The position numbers and the translations under genes were made by a program. This document shows positions 50,048 to 58,023 of a stretch of 64,000 nucleotides of DNA, one piece after another. This stretch comes from Lachnospiraceae bacterium UBA1683 (lineage in GTDB: Bacteria; Bacillota; Clostridia; Lachnospirales; Lachnospiraceae). How positions within the stretch are numbered: the first letter of the stretch is position 1; the number at the start of each line of letters is the position of its first letter. The stretch spans positions 18,299-82,298 of the forward strand of contig DCKD01000044.1 of the NCBI GenBank assembly GCA_002320245.1, read 5' to 3'. The notes under the pieces are model-generated. The model was given only the letters and a program-made list of their open reading frames with translations. It had not been told where the DNA came from and ran no database searches.

Positions 50048-52513
50048 GTGGGTACAGTTAATTTTGTAAACATCCCGGCGGATTTAAAAGAGTCCTGCCT
50101 GTTCTGCGTGTGGAAGAAAGAAAAGGGGAAAGGCAGGTCTGCTCGCCTGACGAAAGTTCCTTATAACCCCGTTACCGGGCAGAAGGCACAGAGCAATAAC
50201 GGGGAGACTTTTTCAGATTTTGCCACTGCAATGAAATCTTTTGCGATGGGCGGATATGACGGTATCGGAATCCGGGTTTCCTCTGGCATTGGTGCCATTG
50301 ATATTGATCACTGTATCCGGGAGGACGGCACCTTAAATGACGTGGCGGCTTCCGTACTGGGAGTTTTTAAAGATGCATACTTTGAACGCTCCCCGTCCGG
50401 CAGCGGACTTCGTGGGTTCTTCCATGTGGATGCGGATTTCATTTTTGATAAGACGGTTTATTACATCAATAATCGGACGCATGGGCTGGAAGTGTATCTT
50501 CCGGGAGCAACGAACCGATTTGTAACCGTCACAGGGGACCAGTACCGCGCAGGTTCGGTACCGGCGGATATGGAAGCGCTCCAAAGCGTACTGGATACGT
50601 TCATGAAACGGAAATCCCAGGTGGTGAACACACACATTGAGCCGTGTTCCTATCTGACAGATGAGCAGGTACTGGAACATGCGAAAAAGTCTGCCAATGG
50701 AGAACGGTTCACAGACTATTATAACGGCAATTGGCAGAGATACTTTGATAACCAGTCAGATGCGGATATGGGGTTCCTCTCCATGCTGGCATTTTGGTGT
50801 GGATGCGATGAAGAACAGATGGACCGTATTTTCCGTACTTCAGGCATGATGCGCCCGAAGTGGGACAGGAAACAGGCAGGCACGACTTATGGAGGGATTA
50901 CTATCCGCAATGCGGTGGCAACCTGCCAGCAGATTTACCTGCCGGTGGATGTACACAATATTTCCAATGGAGCGGTGGAGGACTTTGCCGATCTGGAAAG
51001 AGAACAGAAGAAAGCTGCTGACTTTCAGGCTGATCTTTCCAAAATCACCTTGACACTGGAGGAAATGAAACCGCATTCCAACCCAAGGTATGGACGGGAT
51101 GAAATCGGCATCGGGAATGCCTTTGCTGATTTTTTTCTTCCCATTGCCCGATATAACCGTGACCGTGGGATATGGTATGTCTATGACGGGCGGATATGGC
51201 GGCCAGATGAGGGAGGTCTGAAAGTGGCGGAGCTTGCGAAGATGCTGGCAGATAAGCTGTATACATTCGCCCTTCAGATCAAGGATGAGGATACCCGTAA
51301 CCGTTATATCAAACGGGTACAGAAGCTGCAATTGAGAAAGAACCGGAAAACAATGGTGGAGGATGCCAAGTCAGTGCATCCGATTCCCATGTCAGCCTTT
51401 GACCGCAGTACCCATTTGTTCAATTGTCAGAACGGTACGCTTAATTTACAGACGATGGAGTTCCGGGAACACAGGCCAGATGATTTCCTGACGATGGTAT
51501 CCGGAATTGCCTATGATCCGAATGCGGCCTGCCCGCGTTGGAATTCATTTATCAGCGAAGTTATGTGTAACGATAGTGAACTGGCATCTTACCTTCAGCG
51601 GGCTCTGGGTTACGCCTTGACTGGAGATACATCACTTGAATGTATGTTCATTCTCTATGGCGCGACTTCCCGAAATGGCAAAGGTACCACAATGGAGACT
51701 TTTCTTAAAATCATGGGCGACTATGGAAAAACCTCTAATCCGGAGATGCTGTCCACAAAGTTTGGAAACACCAATGCATCCGGGCCGTCTGAAGAAATTG
51801 CCCGCCTTGCGGGTATCCGTTTTGTGAACATTTCGGAGCCGGAAAAGAAGATCACATTTAATGCGGCTTTGGTCAAGAGGCTCACGGGCAATGACACGAT
51901 CAATGCCAGATACCTGCATGAAAACTCTTTTGATTTCCGTCCGGTGTTTAAAATATTCATTAACACAAACTACCTGCCGAACGTGTCAGATATGACGCTG
52001 TTCGATTCCGGGCGTCTGAAGATTATCCCCTTCAAGCGGCATTTTGAGGAAGCGGAGCAGGACAAGGGATTGAAATCACTGTTTGCAGAGCAGGAAAACC
52101 TATCCGGTATCTTTAATTGGTGCATGGAAGGGTATAAGGCATTTAGAAGGACACGGTTGGGGGCTCCGGCTGCTGTAGTAGAAGCCATCCAGGATTACCG
52201 GAAGGACTCTGACCGTATCGGTCAGTTCATAGAGGCGTGGCTGGAAGAAGGGGAGGCGTATGAGGTCCGTTCTGCCGCCGCATATAAGCTCTACTCAGAC
52301 TGGTGCAGGAAGTACAACTATAATGCAGAAAATGTGAAGAACTTTAAAAATGCAATGGAGAAGAGATTCACAATTGAACGCCGGAGACCGAAAGATGGCG
52401 GGGAAAAGACCTCTCTGATTATTGGATGCAGATTCCGGGAGCAGGAGCTTGGAGAAGAGGAGGAACAAAACGATGTGCTTCAGGATGCGAAAAAAGAGTT
52501 TAAACCTGTTTAG
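50048..52513 (+). CDS. Primase-helicase, VapE/D5-like SF3 type
   Basis: An 821-residue protein. N-terminal archaeo-eukaryotic primase-like part (FCVWKKEKGKGRSARLTKVP, IGAIDIDHCI, YFERSPSGSGLRGFFHVDAD), middle D5_N region (about 420-520), then SF3 helicase with Walker A GATSRNGKGT (about 537-546), the Walker B area FVNISEPEK and INTNYLP sensor motif. GTG start 50048 behind AAAGGAGTGTG. It primes and unwinds DNA for the polymerase at 41917. Confidence 0.92.
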   Translation: MGTVNFVNIPADLKESCLFCVWKKEKGKGRSARLTKVPYNPVTGQKAQSNNGETFSDFATAMKSFAMGGYDGIGIRVSSGIGAIDIDHCIREDGTLNDVAASVLGVFKDAYFERSPSGSGLRGFFHVDADFIFDKTVYYINNRTHGLEVYLPGATNRFVTVTGDQYRAGSVPADMEALQSVLDTFMKRKSQVVNTHIEPCSYLTDEQVLEHAKKSANGERFTDYYNGNWQRYFDNQSDADMGFLSMLAFWCGCDEEQMDRIFRTSGMMRPKWDRKQAGTTYGGITIRNAVATCQQIYLPVDVHNISNGAVEDFADLEREQKKAADFQADLSKITLTLEEMKPHSNPRYGRDEIGIGNAFADFFLPIARYNRDRGIWYVYDGRIWRPDEGGLKVAELAKMLADKLYTFALQIKDEDTRNRYIKRVQKLQLRKNRKTMVEDAKSVHPIPMSAFDRSTHLFNCQNGTLNLQTMEFREHRPDDFLTMVSGIAYDPNAACPRWNSFISEVMCNDSELASYLQRALGYALTGDTSLECMFILYGATSRNGKGTTMETFLKIMGDYGKTSNPEMLSTKFGNTNASGPSEEIARLAGIRFVNISEPEKKITFNAALVKRLTGNDTINARYLHENSFDFRPVFKIFINTNYLPNVSDMTLFDSGRLKIIPFKRHFEEAEQDKGLKSLFAEQENLSGIFNWCMEGYKAFRRTRLGAPAAVVEAIQDYRKDSDRIGQFIEAWLEEGEAYEVRSAAAYKLYSDWCRKYNYNAENVKNFKNAMEKRFTIERRRPKDGGEKTSLIIGCRFREQELGEEEEQNDVLQDAKKEFKPV

Positions 52514-52577
52514 TCCAGCAATTTACCAGCACTTTTAAGTATTTTTAGGAAAATGGAAGTTCCCTTTGAAAAAATAT

Positions 52578-52666
52578 GGGGCAGGACGTGGCAAGTAAAA
52601 ACCGTATTTTCTATTTATTATTTTCTTTTATATATTTTACTGTTTTTACTTGCCACAAGTTGCCCC
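52578..52666. promoter_or_regulatory. Large inverted repeat before metK
   Basis: GGGGCA ... GTGGCAAGTAAAAAC (52578-52602) pairs with GTTTTTACTTGCCAC ... TGCCCC (52642-52666): 15 continuous base pairs plus a six-base outer stem. The 39-base loop is very AT-rich. It lies in the 396-bp gap before metK and could be an operator, a transcript hairpin, or a replication site. No gene is supported in that gap. Confidence 0.7.
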
Positions 52667-52909
52667 AAAAAGAAAATGAAAGGAATTCAAAGGGTTTGTA
52701 CGAGATATGGCGATAACGGTTTTTCTTATGCCGGTCCTGCGATTGTAGGATCATTGTGTGTAACGGATCATATCTTACCAGAACAGAATATATCAGACCA
52801 TATCAGGCATCTTTTGTGGCAGCTTGCTTTGTGGGAATCCCTACAGGGTGAGCAGCGGCAAAGGGTGCCTGCTTTGATACATAAACCAAACGAGAGGAGA
52901 AGTAAAACT

Positions 52910-53986
52910 ATGAGCAGAATTTTAACGTGCGAACAGGTGTCAGACGGGCATCCAGATAAAATCTGCGACCAGGTTGCGGATGCCATTGTGACAGACTGTC
53001 TGGTACATGACAAGGACAGCCGGGTAGCTATAGAGTGCCTGTTAAAGGACAGCCGCCTGATGATTGCCGGTGAACTGACCAGCAGGCACCAGCCGGACTA
53101 CCGGAAACTGGCAGATGATGTGCTGGAGCGTATCGGAAAGGGAAAGACGGAATACGGCAGGATGGAGATCATCAGCCCGCTGGATGTTGCCCTTATGGTA
53201 AGGGAGCAGTCCCCGGATATCGCCCTTGGTGTGGATAAGGGCGGAGCCGGAGACCAGGGCATCATGTTCGGGTACGCCACCAATGAGACACCGGAGCTCC
53301 TTCCGGTTCCGTTTGCCGTGGCAACCAAGTTCCTTCGGCTCTTGAAGAACCACCCGTCAAAGATGTTCCGGGCAGATGCCAAGGCGCAGGTCAGCTTTGA
53401 TTACAGCAGTGGACGGATCACCGCTTTCCTCTGCTCCGTGCAGCACAGTCCGGATGTGGAGGTCAGTGATTTCCGCCATATCATCGAGGGGATGATGGTG
53501 CTGTCTGCCTGTGAGTATGGTCTGAACGGTGACTTTGTGAAACTGGTAAATCCGACCGGACGGTTTGTGGTCGGCGGCTCTTTTGCTGACTGTGGTGTGA
53601 CTGGCCGTAAGCTGGCGTGTGACACCTACGGCGGCATAGGCAGGCTTGGCGGCGGCGCGCTGTCCGGGAAAGATCCAAGCAAGGTAGACCGTTCGGCTGC
53701 GTATATGGCGCGGAAGATTGCCCGCGACATTGTCCAGGCTGGATATGCGGAGCAGTGTGAAATTCAGATTGCCTACGCCATCGGGATGGAACATCCGGTG
53801 TCCGTCAACGTGGACTGCTTTGGCACGGAGTTCCAGCCGCTGGATTTCATTCAGGCTTATGTGGGGGACAGCTACGATCTGACACCGAGGGGAATTATCA
53901 GCAGATTGCATCTCTTGGATGTGGACTACAACCTGGTATCCGCCTACGGACACTTTGGGAAACCCGGACTTCCGTGGGAGGAGTAA
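52910..53986 (+). CDS. metK: S-adenosylmethionine synthetase, phage-borne
   Basis: A 358-residue enzyme making SAM from methionine and ATP. Motifs: EQVSDGHPDKICDQVADAI with the ATP His/Asp, GAGDQGIMFGYATNE hexapeptide area, and GGGALSGKDPSKVDRSAAY phosphate-binding loop. Shorter than the usual 380-400 residues, as in phage versions. ATG 52910 behind AGAGGAGAAG. With two DNA methyltransferases 3 kb downstream it probably feeds SAM to DNA modification. A host copy is expected elsewhere. Confidence 0.93.
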   Translation: MSRILTCEQVSDGHPDKICDQVADAIVTDCLVHDKDSRVAIECLLKDSRLMIAGELTSRHQPDYRKLADDVLERIGKGKTEYGRMEIISPLDVALMVREQSPDIALGVDKGGAGDQGIMFGYATNETPELLPVPFAVATKFLRLLKNHPSKMFRADAKAQVSFDYSSGRITAFLCSVQHSPDVEVSDFRHIIEGMMVLSACEYGLNGDFVKLVNPTGRFVVGGSFADCGVTGRKLACDTYGGIGRLGGGALSGKDPSKVDRSAAYMARKIARDIVQAGYAEQCEIQIAYAIGMEHPVSVNVDCFGTEFQPLDFIQAYVGDSYDLTPRGIISRLHLLDVDYNLVSAYGHFGKPGLPWEE

Positions 53987-54012
53987 AAAAAGCCTGCAGC
54001 AATAGCAGACTT

Positions 54013-54486
54013 TTAGATTCCCATAATATCGTGAAAATAAGGCAGAGTGGAATATTGATATTTTCGTGAAAATGCCCGTGGATGCATAGGCGCGGTTCCA
54101 TTGACATGGTTGATGTATGTATCCACATAATCGTTTGCTTCCTGAACAATGGTTGGAAGATTTCTCATCATTTCAGCATATTCGTCCTGATCGACAAGGG
54201 CTGTTGTGTTTGAATCGAAGTAATCAATGTTTTTGATGATCGCTATTTTGGAATAGTCAAGACCGGATTTCGTTTTCTTTGAACGCGCAGTTCCGGTAAA
54301 CATAAATGCGTTTTTGTGTCCGATAGACGAGCGAAACGGAACACAAATAAAGTAATCATCATGCGAATCAATTAACAGGCAGGTATAAGGACGTCCGTGT
54401 TTGTGCATCAGTTCAGGATATGTAGCAGGAGGGTAGTCCTGGGTAAATTTGGATGATAGGAGTGATAATTCTGAATCATATTCCAT
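54013..54486 (-). CDS. Type III toxin, CptN/ToxN-like endoribonuclease
   Basis: A 157-residue protein matching the ToxN/AbiQ superfamily in its CptN branch: GRPYTCLLIDSHDDYFICVP, FRSSIGHKNAFMF, SGLDYSKIAIIKNIDYFD and ALVDQDEYAEM. Start ATG 54486, seven bases after GAGGTG on the minus strand. Upstream in the same direction are a terminator (54507-54542), two antitoxin RNA repeats and a consensus promoter, the defining layout of type III systems, where RNA pseudoknots bind and inhibit the toxin. Confidence 0.88.
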   Translation of the reverse strand: MEYDSELSLLSSKFTQDYPPATYPELMHKHGRPYTCLLIDSHDDYFICVPFRSSIGHKNAFMFTGTARSKKTKSGLDYSKIAIIKNIDYFDSNTTALVDQDEYAEMMRNLPTIVQEANDYVDTYINHVNGTAPMHPRAFSRKYQYSTLPYFHDIMGI

Positions 54487-54506
54487 TTTTCGACACCTCA
54501 CAACGT

Positions 54507-54542
54507 AAAAAAGCGAGGTCGACTAGTTGGAGTCAACCTCGC
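54507..54542 (-). terminator. Terminator between antitoxin RNA and toxin gene
   Basis: On the minus strand GCGAGGT/GACT pairs with AGTC/ACCTCGC, followed by TTTTTT. In type III loci this partial terminator sets the ratio of antitoxin RNA to toxin mRNA. Confidence 0.88.
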
Positions 54543-54552
54543 CGGGATTTCG

Positions 54553-54658
54553 CTTCGCTCGGTCAATTTTTATTTTACCGATGTGTCAGAACCGTCACAC
54601 ATCATCTTCGCTCGGTCAGTTTTTATTTTACCGACGAGTCAGAACCGTCACTCGTCAT
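54553..54658 (-). ncRNA. Type III antitoxin RNA, two 53-nt repeats
   Basis: Units 54553-54605 and 54606-54658 are identical except at a few positions. On the minus strand each folds as GAYGWGT-GACGGTTCTG-ACWCRTC: one unit has GACGAGT/ACTCGTC, the other GATGTGT/ACACATC, so two base pairs changed on both sides together. This covariation supports the RNA stem. Transcript likely starts near 54692 and ends at the terminator at 54507. Confidence 0.85.
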
Positions 54659-54698
54659 CATTTAGCGAAGGAAAGAAGAAAGTTCTTCTTTCACTTAT

Positions 54699-54727
54699 AT
54701 TATATGCGAAAGTGAGCTTTTTATCAA
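54699..54727 (-). promoter_or_regulatory. Consensus promoter of type III toxin-antitoxin locus
   Basis: On the minus strand TTGATA (54727-54722), a 17-base spacer, and TATAAT (54704-54699). This places the transcript start about 35 bases before the first repeat. Confidence 0.88.
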
Positions 54728-54759
54728 GAGGAATGAATAAGAATTTGAAAAATTTTTTG

Positions 54760-55086
54760 AGTACAACTAAGCGATATTCTACGCTTTGCAGCACCCCGCG
54801 GCTTGCGGATGCTAAACATACATGTTCATGATATTCTTGCCGTCATGAACGGAACCTGTTAAGCAATGTTTCTGTGCCGCACATTGCGAAGCGTTTTTGT
54901 AAAAAAGTGGATGCGATGCACACTGTAAAGGATAATGAGCATTTGACTCATTGTTATTATATAGGGCAAGGAGCGAAATGGCAATAGTTTAGTTGTTTCT
55001 TTGTTTAAAACTGAAATCGTCCAGATTAAAAGAAAAATGGACGAAAAAAGAAAGAACTGGATGATTTTTGATTGGAGGTGGAGAAA
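54760..55086. other. Intergenic region without a supported gene
   Basis: Contains an inverted pair GTTCATGA/TCATGAAC (about 54824-54858) and AT-rich sequence. Frames on the minus strand here lack ribosome sites and family resemblance. Confidence 0.5.
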
Positions 55087-55452
55087 ATGCCGTACAGACC
55101 GAACACACCGTGCAGACATCCCGGATGTGCTGCTCTTGTCCCTTACGGACAGAAATATTGTGAAAAACACAAAGCACTGCACCCGGAGGAAGTGCGGTCA
55201 GCTGCAAAGCGCGGGTACGGAAGGAAGTGGCAGAAAGCCAGCCGGGAATACCTGCAGGCGCATCCGCTGTGTGTGCTGTGCATGAAGAAACAGCCGCCAC
55301 GGTATGTGAAGGCGACAGTGGTTGACCACATCACCCCACACCGCGGCGACCAAAGGCTGTTCTGGGACCGGAGCAACTGGAGAAGTTTATGTAAGCAGTG
55401 CCATGATAAAAAGACACGGGCGGAAGATAGCAATCCGACCTACACCTACTGA
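55087..55452 (+). CDS. HNH endonuclease
   Basis: A 121-residue phage-type HNH nuclease. N-terminal Cys/His knuckle (PCRHPGCAALVPYGQKYCEK), then CVLCMKKQ, VVDHITPHRGD with the catalytic His, and NWRSLCKQCHDKKT. Such genes usually precede terminase in HK97-like phages, but no terminase follows here. ATG 55087 behind GGAGGTGGAG. Its last codons overlap the converging symE gene. Confidence 0.88.
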   Translation: MPYRPNTPCRHPGCAALVPYGQKYCEKHKALHPEEVRSAAKRGYGRKWQKASREYLQAHPLCVLCMKKQPPRYVKATVVDHITPHRGDQRLFWDRSNWRSLCKQCHDKKTRAEDSNPTYTY

Positions 55453-55631
55453 GTGGTGTCTTTTTCAATCACCAGCCGTCCTTCCTCGCACTGGATGGAC
55501 ACGAAGCTGCCGGCCGTGAAGCCGAGCTGCTCCAGCCACTTCCCTTCCAGACGGATTTGCGGGGAAGGGTTGTTCCCTTGGTAAGTGAGATAGACTTTCT
55601 TGCGGCGGTTGCTTTTCTGTTTCTCATTCAA
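55446..55631 (-). CDS. SymE family toxin
   Basis: A 61-residue SymE-like protein with an AbrB-type fold: RKKVYLTYQGNNPSPQIRLE, then GKWLEQLGFTAGSFVSIQCE. SymE is a toxin with RNA-cleaving activity in the enterobacterial type I system, where an antisense RNA represses it; no antisense promoter was identified here. TTG start at 55631, nine bases after AAGGAGG. Converges with the HNH gene. Confidence 0.82.
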   Translation of the reverse strand: MNEKQKSNRRKKVYLTYQGNNPSPQIRLEGKWLEQLGFTAGSFVSIQCEEGRLVIEKDTTQ

Positions 55632-56162
55632 AGGTTCATGCCTCCTTTCTTTGAAGTATGGTCATGTTACCTCTGAAAGCAGAATATATCCAGCAAATCC
55701 GATACCATAATCTACACAGATTTTTGCGGTTTTTCTTGTGTACATTATGGCGGAAAGGGCCCGCCGGGGGCCGGGTTCACTTCTCTGTGGTGAAGTGCCA
55801 CGGAGACCGCCGCCCCCTCAAACGTAAAAAACCGCGAATTTGATAGGCCGGGGGTCTGGCAGTTACGGCGCAAAATGAAATCAGCAGACGAAGAGGCGCG
55901 GCAGTACTGCCGGACCCCGGTTTTCAAATATCCGAAATGAACCAAAACACATGAACTTCCTTGGAAAATCAGGGCTTTTCGTGTGTTTTTGTTTGTTCCG
56001 GCGGAACATGAAAATCTGGAATGAAACAGGAACTACCCGTGCGGTATCCATGCCGATACGATGAAAATTTACCTCACTGTTTTTTATATGTTTTTTGGGA
56101 TTTTTCCGCAAAATGGGCGGGGTTACGGCGCAGCATGAACCACACAGGAAGGAGGGACCGAG
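55632..56162. other. Intergenic region with shared bipartite motif
   Basis: No gene supported. TTACCTCTGAAA (55667-55678) lies exactly 36 bases before TACCATA (55703-55709), a pairing repeated at 61862/61898. GGTTACGGCGCA-like sequence occurs twice (about 55859 and 56121). A GC-rich inverted segment lies at about 55755-55820. Confidence 0.6.
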
Positions 56163-56474
56163 ATGGAAGGAAATACAGAAGCAGAAATGCTGGAGGATAT
56201 GGCGAAACGGTTCTGCCCCAACTGTGGTGCGGCGGTCACGCTAAACGGCAAAGGCCGTCCAAGGATATTCTGTTCGGAACCCTGCAGGTATGCGTGGAAG
56301 AACAGGAACCCGCACCCGGAAAATTGGAAATCCACCCGGACAGCCATCTGCCCGGAGTGTGGGAAACCATTTCTGGCAAGCCGGGAGTATGGGAGAGTGA
56401 GGAAATACTGCAGCCATGCCTGCGCCAACCGAGGACGGGCGAAACGAAAGGAGCGTGAGGGAAATGAAGGATAA
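56163..56474 (+). CDS. Double zinc-ribbon phage protein
   Basis: A 103-residue protein with two zinc sites of the same type: CPNCG ... FCSEPC (about residues 18-39) and CPECG ... YCSHAC (about 63-86). Probably binds nucleic acid. ATG 56163 behind GGAGGGACC. Its end overlaps the next gene by 11 bases. Confidence 0.7.
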   Translation: MEGNTEAEMLEDMAKRFCPNCGAAVTLNGKGRPRIFCSEPCRYAWKNRNPHPENWKSTRTAICPECGKPFLASREYGRVRKYCSHACANRGRAKRKEREGNEG

Positions 56475-56691
56475 GATTGAAACCATCGGTGTGTACTGCG
56501 TATGCAATACGATGGGTATCTGCGTACATGAGATTGACTGCTGTGAGGACAGGGTGCTTGCATCCGGGAATGGAGAAGACCCGCAGTGGTGTCCCATGAA
56601 AGAACAGACGCGGTCGGACGGGGGAGAGGCAGAGCCGGGATTCTTATTCGGCTCTTTTTTCGTGCCGTTCTCAGAGGTCATGCGCGTCTGA
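56464..56691 (+). CDS. Small Cys-rich protein with embedded terminator
   Basis: A 75-residue protein: ETIGVYCVCNTMGICVHEID, then CCED and a WCPMKE motif. Start ATG 56464. Its 3' end contains AGAGCC/GGCTCT followed by TTTTTT (about 56631-56661), so a terminator is encoded within the coding region. The last 25 residues may therefore be dispensable. Function unknown. Confidence 0.55.
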   Translation: MKDKIETIGVYCVCNTMGICVHEIDCCEDRVLASGNGEDPQWCPMKEQTRSDGGEAEPGFLFGSFFVPFSEVMRV

Positions 56692-56709
56692 GTAAAGGAG
56701 GACGCATGG

Positions 56710-58023
56710 ATGCAGAAGACTGCACAACTGAAAGTGCTGCCGGTGGGCGTACTCAAGCCGGCCGCATACAATCCCCGGAAGAAACTGAAACCGGGGGATA
56801 AGGAGTACGAGAAAATCAAAAATTCCATTATGGAGTTTGGTTTTGCAGACCCTCTTGTGGTCAATGCTGATATGACAATCGTGGGAGGACATCAGCGATT
56901 ATCCTGTGCTATCGACCTTGGTTATACAGAAGTACCGTGCGCAGTGGTCGATGTCGATAAAGTCCGGGAGAAGGCGTTGAACATTGCCCTCAATAAGATC
57001 ACGGGTGCGTGGGATGATTCTCTGCTCGCTGATCTGCTGAAGGACATCGAGGACAGCGACTTTGATTTAGGCAAGACAGGTTTTGAACCGCCTGAAATTG
57101 ATGAACTTTTCAATAAAGTCCATGACAAAGAAGTCAAGGAAGATGATTTCGATGTGGAGAGCGAACTGAAACGCCCGGCTTTTTCAAAGCGGGGTGACAT
57201 TTGGCATCTGGGAAAACACACAGTAATCTGTGGTGACTCCACTCTGCCGGAAACCTATACCCGGCTGATGGGAGAAGTCAAAGCAAATCTCGTGTGTACG
57301 GACCCGCCATATATGGTGGCGCTGCAAAGTACATCCGGCACCATCACAAACGATGACCTGAATGACCACGATGCAGTGGAATTTCTGATGAAAGCCTTTT
57401 CCTGTTTCCATGAAGCGATGGCAAATGACGCATCCATCTATGTGTTTTACGCTACGGCAAAAGCCCGGATTTTCCATGATGCTTTTGAGGATGCAGGTTT
57501 TAAAGTCGGAGCGGGGCTGGTGTGGAAGAAGGACCGTCTGGTACTGACAAGGACGGACTGGAAATACAATCATGAACCGATCATCTGGGGGTGGCGTAAA
57601 GACGGCCACCATCGCTGGTATGGCGACCAGAAACAGACAACTGTCTTTGAATTTCCGCGGTTGAAAAATTCTAAAGAGGAAGGCTGCGGGCATCCGTCCA
57701 GCAAGCCGGTCCCATTGATTGCTTACCTGATTAAGCAGTGTACAATGACCAATGGCGTTGTGCTGGATGGATTCCTCGGCTCGGCGTCTACATTGATTGC
57801 CTGTGAGGAACTTGACCGCATCTGTTATGGCGTGGAACTGGAAGAAAAATTTGTAGATGTGGCGGTCAAACGCTATATCAAGTACAAAGAAGGCCGGTGT
57901 GATGATGTGTACGTCATCCGTGACGGACAGAAGCTGTCACTGGATGAGGTGGTGCAGCTGGACACAGAAGATCTTCCGTCAGGGGAGCAGGCAGCCACGG
58001 AGTCTGGAGGTGTGCTGGAATGA
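56710..58023 (+). CDS. ParB-like nuclease domain fused to N6/N4 DNA methyltransferase
   Basis: A 437-residue fusion. N-terminal ParB/sulfiredoxin domain (LKPAAYNPRKKL, VGGHQRLSCAIDLGYTEVPC; about residues 8-110), then a beta-class amino methyltransferase with catalytic DPPYMV (198-203) and SAM-binding VLDGFLGSASTLIACEELDR near residue 355. Such fusions are common in phages and modify adenine or cytosine amino groups. ATG 56710 behind AAAGGAGGAC. Overlaps the cytosine methyltransferase by four bases. Confidence 0.93.
   Translation: MQKTAQLKVLPVGVLKPAAYNPRKKLKPGDKEYEKIKNSIMEFGFADPLVVNADMTIVGGHQRLSCAIDLGYTEVPCAVVDVDKVREKALNIALNKITGAWDDSLLADLLKDIEDSDFDLGKTGFEPPEIDELFNKVHDKEVKEDDFDVESELKRPAFSKRGDIWHLGKHTVICGDSTLPETYTRLMGEVKANLVCTDPPYMVALQSTSGTITNDDLNDHDAVEFLMKAFSCFHEAMANDASIYVFYATAKARIFHDAFEDAGFKVGAGLVWKKDRLVLTRTDWKYNHEPIIWGWRKDGHHRWYGDQKQTTVFEFPRLKNSKEEGCGHPSSKPVPLIAYLIKQCTMTNGVVLDGFLGSASTLIACEELDRICYGVELEEKFVDVAVKRYIKYKEGRCDDVYVIRDGQKLSLDEVVQLDTEDLPSGEQAATESGGVLE

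Noticed and set aside
52553..53986. Extended MetK of 477 residues
   Set aside because: The first 119 residues are AT-rich intergenic translation crossing a hairpin; the family start MSRILTCEQVSDG is at 52910 with a ribosome site.
54553..54658. Two 53-bp repeats as a short CRISPR
   Set aside because: No spacers; promoter, terminator and toxin gene fit a type III antitoxin.
55087..55452. HNH gene as a marker that terminase and head genes begin
   Set aside because: No terminase, portal or capsid gene follows to 64000; the next genes are SymE, zinc-ribbon and methyltransferases.
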